Of a stretch of DNA of 19,374 nt, positions 1 to 8,623 are shown one piece after another. Below the pieces are notes generated by a model, which made no database searches, was not told the origin of the DNA, and saw only the letters and a list, made by a program, of their open reading frames with translations. Position numbers and translations under genes: made by a program. Location of the stretch: the NCBI GenBank assembly GCA_009694165.1, contig SHVP01000044.1, positions 1-19,374 on the forward strand, given 5' to 3'. Positions within the stretch are counted from its first letter, which is position 1, and the number at the start of each line of letters is the position of its first letter. This DNA is from Alphaproteobacteria bacterium (GTDB taxonomy: Bacteria; Pseudomonadota; Alphaproteobacteria; SHVP01).

Positions 1-86
1 CAACCAGGACCAGCTCACCCCCCCCACCCCTGGCCGAGCCGAGCTCGTGGCCCGAGCCTGGGTTGGCCTGGCCGAGCTGGCGCTGT

Positions 87-151
87 CCTGGGCCTGGGCG
101 TGGCCTGGGCCTGGGCGTGGCCTGGGCCTGGGCGTGGCCTGGGCGTGGGCG
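87..151. repeat. 17-bp GC-rich tandem repeat
   Basis: Three perfect copies of a 17-base unit (cctgggcctgggcgtgg) start at 87, 104 and 121, followed by a partial, shortened copy to 151. The unit is itself built from cctggg and cgtggg sub-blocks, which suggests slippage expansion. Flanking bases 1-86 are similarly G/C-biased (ccccccacccc at 18-28) without a clear periodicity. The minus-strand translation is a Pro/Arg/Ala-rich low-complexity peptide, which I do not regard as a gene. Confidence 0.9.
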
Positions 152-376
152 TTTCGCGACTTGCAATGCCTAACGAGCATAAGGCAAGGGTCTGAGCGGC
201 GTTGATTGCTGTTATGCTGCCGCGAATGCTGAATGCCACGCACCATGCAAAGTCAACACCTGCTCAAATCTCTCGGTTCGAACTGTATCCAGGAAGGCCA
301 ACCAACTTCACTTCCAAACTCTTCCGAAGCAAACAGGGATTATTGCTCCGGCGCTTACAAATGCCCTGTGGGGCGA
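152..376. other. Intergenic stretch downstream of the peptide-transport operon
   Basis: No complete gene is visible here. The stretch holds a short coding-like tail on the minus strand (212-307, described separately) and the start of a hairpin that runs into the stop codon of the M19-like gene. The remainder shows no recognisable RNA gene or promoter. Confidence 0.6.
212..307 (-). pseudogene. Short gene remnant with a WLAFLDTVRT motif
   Basis: On the minus strand a 30-codon open stretch begins WLAFLDTVRT and ends at TAA (214-212). An in-frame TGA lies directly upstream (310-308), so it cannot be a normal gene. Bases 275-309 match 8696-8730 at roughly 29 of 35 positions by eye. There the same frame reads WLGFLDTYRTN and also ends in a stop about 30 codons later. 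The two look like C-terminal ends of one unidentified family, this copy being the more decayed. The family itself is not recognised. Confidence 0.35.
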
Positions 377-388
377 TCACTCGCCCCA
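369..388 (-). terminator. Hairpin spanning the stop codon at the operon end
   Basis: A perfect inverted repeat GGGGCGA/TCGCCCC (370-376 with 381-387), extended by one T-A pair, has a 4-base loop. The loop contains part of the TGA stop of the M19-like gene. No U-run follows on the minus strand, so this is a transcript-end or RNA-stabilising hairpin rather than a textbook intrinsic terminator. Confidence 0.4.
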
Positions 389-1387
389 GACGGTCCGATA
401 GACGCGCACCCAGTTGAGCCCGAGAATCTTGCGCACGGAATCGGCGCCGAAGCCGCGCTCGAGCAGCCGGTGCGTCAGGTTGTGCAGGGTGCGCGGCGTC
501 TCGATGCCGGCCGGGTAGTAGTGCGGCGGCGGTGGATAGGTATCCGGACGCCACGACCGCTGGGCTAGGCGCAGCTGGTAATAGCGCTGCGCCTCCTCGT
601 CGGGCATGACCGGCCACTGGGCGTTGTAGTAGTCGATGCCGAGCGCGACATGGTCGATGCCGACCAGGTCGACCATGTAGGCGATGTTGTCGATGAATTG
701 ATCGAGCGTCGGCCGGGTCGAGTCGGCAACAAAAGCGGGAAAACCGACCGCGCCGATCAGACCGCCCGACTGCGCGACCGCGCGGATCAGCTCGTCCGGC
801 AGGTTGCGCATCGACGGTCTGACCGCGCGCGGGTTGCCGTGCGAGACAACCACGGGGGCGCTGGAGGCTTCGACCGCGTCGAGGCTGGTACGCACGCCCG
901 TGTGCGCGCAATCGACGATCACGCGCACCGCGTTCATCTCCTTGATCAGGTCGATGCCGAAGTTGCTTAGCCCGGCATCGCAGCGCTCTTCCGCGCCGTC
1001 GCCGCAGCGATTGCGCACGTTGTAGCAGAGCTGCATGATGCCGACGCCGAGCGACTTGTAGGTCCACACCAGGTCGAGGTGATCCTCGATCGGGTCGGTG
1101 CCCTGGAAGTGGAAGAGCAGGCCGAGTTTGCCCGTGCGCTTGGCCGTCTCGACGTCGGCCGCGCTGCGGATCTGCATCAGGTCCTGGCGCACGCGCAGGA
1201 ACTTCTGCCAGCTGCCGATCGAGCGGAAGGCCTCGGTCGCGCTATCCCGGCTGGCCACGGTGGGTGCGGCCACCGTGCAGCCGCCTTCGGCGTACCACTC
1301 GACGTACTTCTTATCGCGCAGCAGCGGGCACACCGCGTCGATCACGATGCTGTCACGGTGCAACCGTTCCGAATCGATTTCCGTCAT
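377..1387 (-). CDS. Peptidase M19-like (renal dipeptidase family) protein with altered metal site
   Basis: This is a 336-residue TIM-barrel amidohydrolase of the M19/membrane-dipeptidase family, probably cytoplasmic because no signal peptide is seen. Residue numbers here follow the longer 341-residue form starting at 1402. Family landmarks are DCAHTG (His167), SHGNPRAV (His188), RNLPDELIRA (200-209), GIDYY (Asp257) and GLNWVRVY near the C-terminus. The canonical DGHND block reads DAVCP (22-26), so the His and Asp ligands are missing, and the bridging Glu position is Gln100. I prefer the ATG at 1387 because GGAAGGG lies 6 bases upstream. The ATG at 1402 has only a weak ribosome site. It is the last gene of the operon, 68 bases after the nitrilase-family gene. 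In the transporter context it would act on imported dipeptides or related amides, but the lost ligands make peptidase activity uncertain. Confidence 0.85.
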   Translation of the reverse strand: MTEIDSERLHRDSIVIDAVCPLLRDKKYVEWYAEGGCTVAAPTVASRDSATEAFRSIGSWQKFLRVRQDLMQIRSAADVETAKRTGKLGLLFHFQGTDPIEDHLDLVWTYKSLGVGIMQLCYNVRNRCGDGAEERCDAGLSNFGIDLIKEMNAVRVIVDCAHTGVRTSLDAVEASSAPVVVSHGNPRAVRPSMRNLPDELIRAVAQSGGLIGAVGFPAFVADSTRPTLDQFIDNIAYMVDLVGIDHVALGIDYYNAQWPVMPDEEAQRYYQLRLAQRSWRPDTYPPPPHYYPAGIETPRTLHNLTHRLLERGFGADSVRKILGLNWVRVYRTVWGE

Positions 1388-1393
1388 TGCCGG

Positions 1394-1400
1394 CCCTTCC
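1394..1400 (-). promoter_or_regulatory. Ribosome binding site deciding the M19-like gene start
   Basis: GGAAGGG sits 6 bases before the ATG at 1387, inside the reading frame of a longer form starting at 1402. This supports the internal ATG as the true start. Confidence 0.55.
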
Positions 1401-1455
1401 ATGTCTCGCCGTTGATCTTCGAACGTTAGGTGCCGATCCGGGAACGAACAATCGG

Positions 1456-2316
1456 CTATCGCCCGGACGGCGCCTCGTCGCGGCCGCCGGCCAGCGCCGC
1501 CAACTCCGCGAACAGCTTGGGCTTCAGGTCGCGGAACATCAGCCGCTGGCGTCGCAGCAGCAGCGCCTCCTCCAGGTCGATCTCCCCGACCACGAAATCT
1601 TCTGCGTCGAATTTCGCCTCGGCGACGATGCGCCCGCGCGGATGGACGATCTTGCTGCCGCCGAAGAACGAGAAGTCCTTCTGCCGGCCGACCGTGTTAC
1701 AATAGACGGTCCACATGCCGTTCTCCTTGGCCCGCTGACGCAGCGTGATCTCCCAACTCTCCCGTGCCGCGCTGGGGCCCGCGGAGATCACCATGTTCAG
1801 GACGGCACCCTTCAGCGCATAGATCCGGGTCAGCTCGGGGAAGCTCGCGTCATAACAGACCTGCAGCGACGCACGGCCCCATGGCGTGTCGAACACCGGC
1901 GTGCGCTCACCCGGCGCGAAATAGACGCCCTCGAGGAACGGATGGAAGGTTCCCAGGAATATCTTGTCGTAGCACCCGATCAGGCCGGACGGGCCGACGA
2001 AGCAGGCCGAGTTATAGACCCCATGGGGAAAGCCCGCATCCCGCCGCGCCATGCCCATGACGATGTGGATGCCGTGCGTACGGGCCGCCTCGATCAGCCG
2101 GTCGGTCGACGGCCCGGGCACGGTCTCCGCCGTGCGTGCCAGGTTCTCGTCGCCGCGATAGCCCTGCAGGTGCATCTCCGGGAAAAGCACGATGTCGGCG
2201 CGCGCGCGGGCCGCGCGCTCGACGTGCTCGAGCGCGCGCGCCAGGTTGACCTCCGGCCGGACGATGTCCTGTTCGAGCTGGGCCAGAGCGACTGTGATCT
2301 TCGATTGCGGGGTCAT
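1456..2316 (-). CDS. Nitrilase-superfamily carbon-nitrogen hydrolase
   Basis: A 286-residue cytoplasmic amidohydrolase of the CN-hydrolase superfamily, which cleaves non-peptide C-N bonds in amides, carbamoyl compounds or nitriles. The Glu-Lys-Cys triad is visible: FPEMHLQG (Glu47), CYDKIFLG (Lys118) and VCYDASFPE (Cys154). The C-terminal part keeps the family pattern with FFGGSKIVHPRGRIVAEA (217-234), the usual substrate-pocket and core-strand region. Length is normal for the family. The start at 2316 is set by GAGGAGG 6 bases upstream. The gene begins 1 base after the stop of the upstream ABC ATPase gene, so translational coupling is likely. It is followed by the M19-like gene. Context suggests action on a solute brought in by the importer. 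The exact substrate cannot be read from the sequence; N-carbamoyl amino acid or omega-amidase activity are possibilities. Confidence 0.92.
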   Translation of the reverse strand: MTPQSKITVALAQLEQDIVRPEVNLARALEHVERAARARADIVLFPEMHLQGYRGDENLARTAETVPGPSTDRLIEAARTHGIHIVMGMARRDAGFPHGVYNSACFVGPSGLIGCYDKIFLGTFHPFLEGVYFAPGERTPVFDTPWGRASLQVCYDASFPELTRIYALKGAVLNMVISAGPSAARESWEITLRQRAKENGMWTVYCNTVGRQKDFSFFGGSKIVHPRGRIVAEAKFDAEDFVVGEIDLEEALLLRRQRLMFRDLKPKLFAELAALAGGRDEAPSGR

Positions 2317-2317
2317 G

Positions 2318-3315
2318 TCATTCCTCCTCGCCCTCTGCGACGATCGGCTGGCCTTCGAGAGCATGGCAGGCCGCCCACCCGCCGTCGACCGTCCGATAGC
2401 GCGGCGGTCGCGCGCGCTCGCACACCGGGCCGATCTTGACCGGACAACGCGTGTGGAACGGACACCCGCTGGGCGGATCGATCGGGCTGGGGATCTCGCC
2501 GCTCAGCAGGATGCGCGACCGCCGCGCGCCGGGCTCGGCCCGGGGGATGGCCGAGATCAGCGCCTGGGTATAGGGATGGCTCGGCGTTCGCGTGACATGG
2601 CGGCCCGGGCCGACCTCGACCATGCGGCCGAGATACATCACCGCCACCCGCCGGCAGAAATAGCCAACCACGCCGATGTCGTGAGCGATCAGGACGATCG
2701 TCAGGCCCAGGCGCGACTGCAGCGCTTTCAGCAGGTTGAGGATCTGCGCCTGAATCGAGACGTCGAGCGCGGACACCGGCTCGTCGGCAACGATCAGCCG
2801 CGGATTGAGCGCGAGCACGCGCGCGATGCCGATGCGCTGGCGCTGCCCGCCACTGAGCTGGTGGGGATAGCGATCGATGTGGCTGTCTCCCAGGCCGACC
2901 ATCTCCAGGAGCTCGCCGATCCGCTGGCGGCCGCGCGGCAGGCCGTGGGTGACGAGCGGCTCGTTCAGAATCTGCTCGACCCGCAGCCGCGGATTGAGCG
3001 AGGACTTGGTGTCCTGGAACACCATCTGCATGTCACGCCGAATCGGCCGCAGCGCCGTCTCGTCGAGTTCGGAGATGTCGATCCCGTCGAAGCGGATGCG
3101 CCCGGAGGTCGGCCGATAGGCGCGCAGGATCGTGCGCGCCAGCGTCGACTTGCCGCTGCCGCTCTCGCCGACGATGCCGAACGCCTCGCCCGGCTGGATC
3201 GCGAACGACACGCCGTCGACCGCCTTCAGGACATCGATGCGCCGCCGCAGCCAGCCGCCGCGCCTGACCGGGAAGTGGGTGGCGACCGCCTCGACGGCCA
3301 GGAGAGGGGGCCGGC

Positions 3316-3319
<4 letters not shown>
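2318..3319 (-). CDS. Peptide ABC transporter ATPase, OppF/DppF type
   Basis: A 333-residue ATP-binding subunit of an Opp/Dpp/Nik-type importer, located at the cytoplasmic face of the membrane. Visible motifs are Walker A GESGSGKST (51-59), Q-loop Gln102, signature LSGGQ (155-159), Walker B LIVADE (175-180) and switch His213. The C-terminal oligopeptide-transporter extension carries HPYTQALISAIP (248-259) and four cysteines (286, 292, 300, 318), the spacing that binds an Fe-S cluster in some OppD/DppD relatives. The insertion GGWLRRRIDVLKAVDGVSF (21-39) is typical of F-type subunits. The start codon overlaps the stop of the D-type ATPase gene (ATGA, 3319-3316). An upstream in-frame extension exists only as antisense-like shadow through that gene and is rejected. 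Confidence 0.96.
2323..2329 (-). promoter_or_regulatory. Ribosome binding site of the nitrilase-family gene
   Basis: GAGGAGG lies 6 bases upstream of the ATG at 2316, inside the last codons of the preceding ATPase gene. It excludes the longer in-frame form starting at 2364 and implies coupling between the two genes. Confidence 0.8.
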
Positions 3320-4350
<1,031 letters not shown>

Positions 4351-5161
4351 CACGCAAGCCGTCCGCGAGGACCAGCAGGGAGAGCACGATGGCGACGATG
4401 GCGACGCCTGACGAGGTCGCGATCCACGGCGCGTCGATGATGTGGTCGCGGCCGGCGGCAATGATGTTGCCGAACGAGGCCGCCGGCGGCGGCACGCCCA
4501 GGCCGACGAAGCTCAGGCTCGCTTCGGCCAGCACGGCGAAGGCGAAGGTCAGGGCGCCCTGGACCAGGACCGGCCCGGCGACGTTCGGCAGGACGTGCCT
4601 GATCGCGATGGTGCGCGGCAGGACGCCGATCAGGCGCGCTGCCTCGATATAGGCTTCCTCCTTCACGACCAGCACCTTGCTGCGCACGATGCGCACGTAG
4701 ATCGGCGCGAACGCCACGGTAAGCGCCACGATCGTGCTGGGAATGCCGGCGCCGAGCGCGGCGATCAGCCCGAGCGCCAGCACCAGGTAGGGGAACGCCA
4801 TCATGACGTCGGCCAGCCGCATGACCACCGTGTCGAGCCAGCCGCCGAAATAGCCGGCCGAGATGCCCAGCACCGTCCCGATCAGACCGGACAGCAGGAC
4901 GACGGCCGCACCGACGATGAGCGAGTTGTGCGTACCGAAGATCATCCGGCTCAGCAGGTCCCGCCCGTACTCGTCGGTGCCCAGCAGAAAGCTCGCGGAC
5001 GGCGGCGCCAGCGTGGCGCGCAGGTTCTGCAGATCGGGATCGCGCGGCGCCAGCAGCGGCGCCAGCAACGCGACCATGACGGCGGCCAGGATGATTCCCG
5101 CCGCCATCATGAGGACGGGATTGCGCCGTAGCTCGATGAGGAAGGAATTGAGCATCGCCGG

Positions 5162-6109
5162 TCACGCCTTGCCGACGCGGGGATCGATGACGGCGTAGAG
5201 CAGGTCGACGCACAAATTGGTAAGCGAGAAGACCAGCACCGTCACGAGCATGGCGCCCTGGACCAGCGGGTAGTCGCGCGACAGCACGGCGTTGACCAGC
5301 AGCCTACCCATGCCGGGGATGGCGAACACGCTCTCGACCACGAGCGCCCCGCTCATCAGGTAGCCGATCTGGATGCCGATCACTGTGATGGTCGGGATCA
5401 GCGCGTTGCGCATGGCGTACTTGTAGAGCACCAACGTCTCCGTGAGCCCGCCGGCGCGCGCGGTGCGCACGTGGTCCTGGTGCAGCACCTCGATCAGGCT
5501 GTTGCGCGTCGTCTCCATGATCATGGCGGCATAGGCCGAGCCGAGCGCGACGGCCGGCAGGACCATGTGCCTGACATGGTCGGCCACGCTCTGGCGCGGC
5601 GACACGTAGCCGAAAACCGGCAGCCACTGTAGGACCACGCCGAACAGCAGAACCAGCATCAGGCCAAGCCAGAAGCTCGGCATGGCCAACCCGATCAGGG
5701 CGAGGAAGCGCCCGCCGTAGTCGACAAGCGTGCCCCGGCGCGTCGCCGAGACGACGCTGACCGGGATCGCCAGCAGCACGGCGAAGCCGAGCGCGTAGAG
5801 GCCAAGCAGCAGCGTGATCGGTAGGCGCTCGCCCAGCAGCGAGCCGACGCTCTGGCTGAGCAGGATCGACCGCCCGAGATCGCCCCGGATGGCGCGGCCC
5901 AGCCACAGCAGGTACTGGTGCGTCAGCGGGTCATCCAGGCCGAGCTGCTCGCGCAGCTTGGCGACCGCCTCGGGCGTGCCCTCCGGTCCGAGCATGGCAC
6001 GTGCGGGATCGCCTGGAATGACGTGCAGGATGACGAAGATGACGACGCTGGAGCCGAATAGGACGAAGGCCGCCCAGCCCAGGCGTTCGAGGAAGTAGCG
6101 GATGCTCAT
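5162..6109 (-). CDS. Peptide ABC transporter permease, OppB/DppB type
   Basis: A 315-residue inner-membrane subunit. It opens with MSIRYFLERLGWAAFVLFG, the usual first helix. ILHVIPGDPARAMLG (27-41) is the B-type periplasmic motif, followed by several hydrophobic segments. The EAA-type loop is around 214-240 (VRTARAGG ... RNALIP), with ESVFAIPGMGRL (259-270) near the C-terminus. I chose the ATG at 6109. A GTG at 6151 in frame would add 14 hydrophilic residues that do not resemble the family's N-terminus. It follows the binding-protein gene after an 87-base gap holding a hairpin. Confidence 0.94.
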   Translation of the reverse strand: MSIRYFLERLGWAAFVLFGSSVVIFVILHVIPGDPARAMLGPEGTPEAVAKLREQLGLDDPLTHQYLLWLGRAIRGDLGRSILLSQSVGSLLGERLPITLLLGLYALGFAVLLAIPVSVVSATRRGTLVDYGGRFLALIGLAMPSFWLGLMLVLLFGVVLQWLPVFGYVSPRQSVADHVRHMVLPAVALGSAYAAMIMETTRNSLIEVLHQDHVRTARAGGLTETLVLYKYAMRNALIPTITVIGIQIGYLMSGALVVESVFAIPGMGRLLVNAVLSRDYPLVQGAMLVTVLVFSLTNLCVDLLYAVIDPRVGKA

Positions 6110-6155
6110 GGCTCGCCGCCCGCGCCATTCATTCGGGGCAGAGTCGCGCACCGCC

Positions 6156-6180
6156 CGCCGCCCGCGCGGGGCGGGAGGCG
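6156..6180 (-). promoter_or_regulatory. GC-rich intercistronic hairpin after the binding-protein gene
   Basis: Arms 6156-6165 and 6171-6180 form a 10-bp stem with one mismatch and a 5-base loop, between the binding-protein and B-permease genes. No U-run follows on the minus strand. Similar hairpins after binding-protein genes in other importer operons protect the 5' mRNA or cause partial termination, giving more binding protein than membrane subunits. That role here is inference. Confidence 0.5.
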
Positions 6181-6196
6181 GCGCGCAGCCGGCATG

Positions 6197-7753
6197 TCAG
6201 GCCAGCCAGGCCTCGTCGTACGGCCCGGCGCCCTCGTCCCGGAAGCGATAGCCCTGGACGTTCTTGCGCATGCCCTCGATCAGCCGGGGGTGGACCAGGA
6301 AGGCCACGTAGCATTCCTCCATCAGGATCCGGTTGACCCGGTTGTAGATGTCGGCGCGGCGCTCGGTGCTCTGCTCGATCCGCGCCTGCTTGAGCAGCTC
6401 GTCGACCTGCGGGTTCGAGTAGGCGCCGAGGTTCTGCGTCTCGCCGGTGACGAACTGCTTGTACATCATGCCGTCCGGATCGACCGCGCCGGCCGACCAG
6501 GCCGAATTGCCGAACCAGTACTCCTTCGTGCCGTAGAAATACTTGGCGAAGCTGTTGAAGTCAGGCTTCTGGATCTTTAGCTTGACGCCGAGCGCGGTGA
6601 TCTGGGCGGCGATCGCGTCGCCGACCAGGCCCCACGGGCGCTCGGTGAAGGTGTCGAAGCGCAGCTCGGTGCCGAACGGGAAGTCCGCCTGCTTGAGCAG
6701 TGCCTTGGCCCGATCCGGATCGTACTTCTGGAACGGGATGTCCGCGTTGTCGCGGTAAAAGGCGCCGAAGGCCGGCGAGATCGCACCCTGGGCCGGCGAT
6801 GCCTGGCCGCGGTAGACGCCCTGCGCGATGCCCTCGCGATCGATCGCCATCGAAAAGGCCTGGCGCACGAGCTTGTTGTCGAACGGCGCCTTGGCGGTAT
6901 TGAACGCCAGGTAGTCGTAGATGGTCGACGGCGTGGTCAGCAGCTGCAGGTCGCCGTTGTTGCGGATCTGGTCGGCGAAGGTCGGGCTGGTCTGCATCAT
7001 GAAGTCGAGGCCGCCGGTCTGCAGCGCCGCCAGCTGGGTGGACTGCTCGGGCATGATCCGGACCTCGATGCCGTCGAGATGAGCGAGGCCACGCCAATGG
7101 TCCTTGAACCGCTCGAGCACGACCTTGTCGCCGCGGCTGTAGGACACGAAGCGGAACGGCCCGGTGCCGACCGACGCCTTGAACGGGTCCTGCGCCATGT
7201 GCTCCTTGATGGCCTTGGGCGAGATGACGCTGAAATAGGACCGCCGCAGCACACCCAGCATGGGCGCGAAGGGGTGCTTCAGGTGAATCCGCAGACTGTG
7301 CTTGTCGAGCACATCGATCTTGTCGATCACCGTGAAATCAGCCCGCTTCGGCGAGGCCGTGGCGGCGTCGGCGAGGCGCTCCAGGTTGAGCTTGACCGCC
7401 TCGGCATCGAGCTCGGTGCCATCGTGAAAGGCGACGCCGCGGCGCAGGCGGAAGACGTAGGTCGTGGCGTCCGGCTGCTCCCAGCTCTCGGCGAGGTCGG
7501 GCTCGATCTTGCGGCTGGCGTCTACATTGACCAGGCCGTTGTATGCCTGGTAGCCGATCCGCGTTGTCAGCAGCGAGCGAATGCGATGCAGATCGAAGGC
7601 CGGCGCGAACGGCTCCTCCGATGTCGCTACGCGCAGCACGCCGCCCCGCTTGGGCTGCTGGGCGAGGGCGCCGGTGCCGACGGTCGAAGCTAGGGCGGCT
7701 CCCGCCGTGCCGGCAATCATGAACTCTCGCCTGGTGAGACTGGTCCTCGTCAT
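6197..7753 (-). CDS. Peptide/nickel-type (family 5) solute-binding protein with Tat signal
   Basis: A 518-residue periplasmic binding protein that gives the importer its specificity. The N-terminus carries a twin-arginine signal TRREFM (7-12) and a hydrophobic stretch ending in GALA before QQP (cleavage near 31). The family 5 signature region runs from AESW (88) to FHDGTELDAEAVK (109-121). GTGPFRFVSYSRGDK (196-210) and YLAFNTAKAPFDNKLVRQA (281-299) are typical of DppA/OppA-like proteins. Length is normal. The start at 7753 is fixed by GGGAGG 8 bases upstream. A longer in-frame form to 7864 lacks support. It is the first gene of the seven-gene minus-strand operon. A Tat signal implies export of the folded protein. 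Substrate could be peptides, glutathione-like compounds or other amides. Confidence 0.95.
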   Translation of the reverse strand: MTRTSLTRREFMIAGTAGAALASTVGTGALAQQPKRGGVLRVATSEEPFAPAFDLHRIRSLLTTRIGYQAYNGLVNVDASRKIEPDLAESWEQPDATTYVFRLRRGVAFHDGTELDAEAVKLNLERLADAATASPKRADFTVIDKIDVLDKHSLRIHLKHPFAPMLGVLRRSYFSVISPKAIKEHMAQDPFKASVGTGPFRFVSYSRGDKVVLERFKDHWRGLAHLDGIEVRIMPEQSTQLAALQTGGLDFMMQTSPTFADQIRNNGDLQLLTTPSTIYDYLAFNTAKAPFDNKLVRQAFSMAIDREGIAQGVYRGQASPAQGAISPAFGAFYRDNADIPFQKYDPDRAKALLKQADFPFGTELRFDTFTERPWGLVGDAIAAQITALGVKLKIQKPDFNSFAKYFYGTKEYWFGNSAWSAGAVDPDGMMYKQFVTGETQNLGAYSNPQVDELLKQARIEQSTERRADIYNRVNRILMEECYVAFLVHPRLIEGMRKNVQGYRFRDEGAGPYDEAWLA

Positions 7754-8066
7754 GATTGATTCCTCCCACAATGAATTTGTAGTCTGCCGCACTGAGCGGT
7801 GGCGCGGATGCCCACCTTCTGCGGCAGAGTCTCTCCCGCCCGGCGTTCGCGGGCAGCGCCGCACGTCCGCCGCCGCCGCGACCTCGGGTCACGCTGACTG
7901 TGGGAACGGTAGCCGCCGCCAACGGGCGACGCAATGGTGGACGCATCGGCCTGGAGCAGCAATATGTAATCCCTGTGCCTGCTCAGAACTCCGAAATGCG
8001 CAGAACGCCTGGAGACTTCAGCATCCTCGCCCTAGCATGGCGGGCATGATCACGCTTCTTTGTCAA
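7754..8066. other. Upstream region of the peptide-transport operon
   Basis: About 310 bases without a credible gene. It must contain the promoter of the minus-strand operon if that operon starts here. I could not find a convincing -35/-10 pair. AT-rich patches at 7775-7785 and 7968-7976 are the only loosely promoter-like spots. No riboswitch-like fold was recognised. Confidence 0.5.
7762..7767 (-). promoter_or_regulatory. Ribosome binding site of the family 5 binding-protein gene
   Basis: GGGAGG lies 8 bases upstream of the ATG at 7753, among the strongest ribosome sites in the window, in keeping with high expression of a binding protein. It fixes the start directly before the twin-arginine signal. 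Confidence 0.8.
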
Positions 8067-8114
8067 CGCCGGAGACAAAATGCATCGGCGCGCCGGAGTA
8101 AAAATGCGTCAGTG
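8067..8114. repeat. Two imperfect 24-bp tandem repeats
   Basis: Copy 1 (8067-8090) and copy 2 (8091-8114) share cgccggag, then aaaatgc and tc, with about 19 of 24 identical bases by eye. They begin shortly after a tgtcaacgcc sequence at 8061. Short repeated blocks of this form next to transposase debris resemble subterminal transposase-binding repeats of insertion sequences such as the IS21 family, but the assignment is inference. Confidence 0.6.
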
Positions 8115-8120
8115 AGGGGC

Positions 8121-8151
8121 GCAGGAGGGCCCCCCGAGGGGGGCCTCCTGC
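8121..8151 (-). terminator. Strong GC-rich hairpin beside the IS3-type remnant
   Basis: gcaggagg plus cccccc (8121-8135, with one bulged G at 8129) pairs with ggggggcctcctgc (8138-8151), giving a 14-bp stem with a very short loop. It lies 10 bases after the stop of the transposase remnant on the minus strand. There is no clear U-run. It may be a transcript-end structure of the old element or part of its terminus. Confidence 0.45.
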
Positions 8152-8160
8152 ATTTCGCGA

Positions 8161-8388
8161 TCAGGCGTGGTCGGCGTCGGCCGGCTGATTTTCGGCGCTG
8201 ATGCCGACGCGGTAGAAAGTGATCCACGCGCCGATGACGCACCCGGCCGCGAAGCCATCGGTCATCTCGCGCAGGTAGACCGCCTCGTATTTCAGCGACC
8301 GCCACAGGCGTTCGATGAAGATGTTGTCCAGGCACCGGCCCCGCCCGTCCATGGAGACGGCGATGCCGGCATCCTTGAGGGCGCCGGT
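8161..8388 (-). pseudogene. IS3-family transposase (OrfB, integrase core) remnant
   Basis: The minus strand reads TGALKDAGIAVSMDGRGR and then LDNIFIERLWRSLKYEAVYL, the last part of the IS3-type DDE integrase core, including the third catalytic acidic residue in IERLWRSLK. The usual block after WIAFYN (a RPHSALGGRTP-like segment) is absent. Instead the frame continues FYRVGISAENQ and stops at 8161. Upstream coding is cut exactly where the inverted-repeat element begins (8389). The fragment is therefore truncated at both ends and cannot encode a working transposase. Confidence 0.8.
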
Positions 8389-8578
8389 TGTAAAATCGCG
8401 CGCAATATTGACCCCACCCGTATATCCACTTAATCCATTGTCTTAATTGGAGAATACTTGACTTCGGCGGGGACGCGTTTCGCGTCCAACCGTGGCCCCC
8501 TCAGATGCGTAAACCCATCGCTATATCAATGACTTAATGGGAGTGTAGGGTGGGATCACGGTTGGACGCGATTTTACA
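8389..8578. repeat. Nested inverted-repeat element (MITE-like)
   Basis: The outer ends are perfect 12-base inverted repeats (tgtaaaatcgcg at 8389-8400; its complement at 8567-8578). Inside, a 14-base inverted pair (cgcgtccaaccgtg at 8481-8494; complement at 8557-8570) and a perfect 7-bp hairpin (8471-8477 with 8481-8487, loop ttt) are present. The two outer arms remain about two-thirds similar over about 50 bases, through cccaccc and ttaa..cattg blocks. There is no significant reading frame, and the DNA is less GC-rich than its flanks. It interrupts the IS3-type remnant. No clear target-site duplication was found. Confidence 0.6.
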
Positions 8579-8623
8579 CACAGGGTGTCAACAAATACCT
8601 AAACACCCCCGCCGAAGGCAATT

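Noticed and set aside
87..151. Possible CRISPR array
   Set aside because: The units are directly adjacent with no spacers, are only 17 bases long and are built from smaller sub-repeats.
15..239. A Pro/Arg-rich 74-codon minus-strand frame over the tandem repeat
   Set aside because: Its composition is dictated by the repeat, and no ribosome site or family was seen.
1432..1456. A gccgat/atcggc hairpin between the nitrilase and M19-like genes
   Set aside because: It has a six-base stem with a 13-base loop, weak enough to be chance in this GC-rich DNA.
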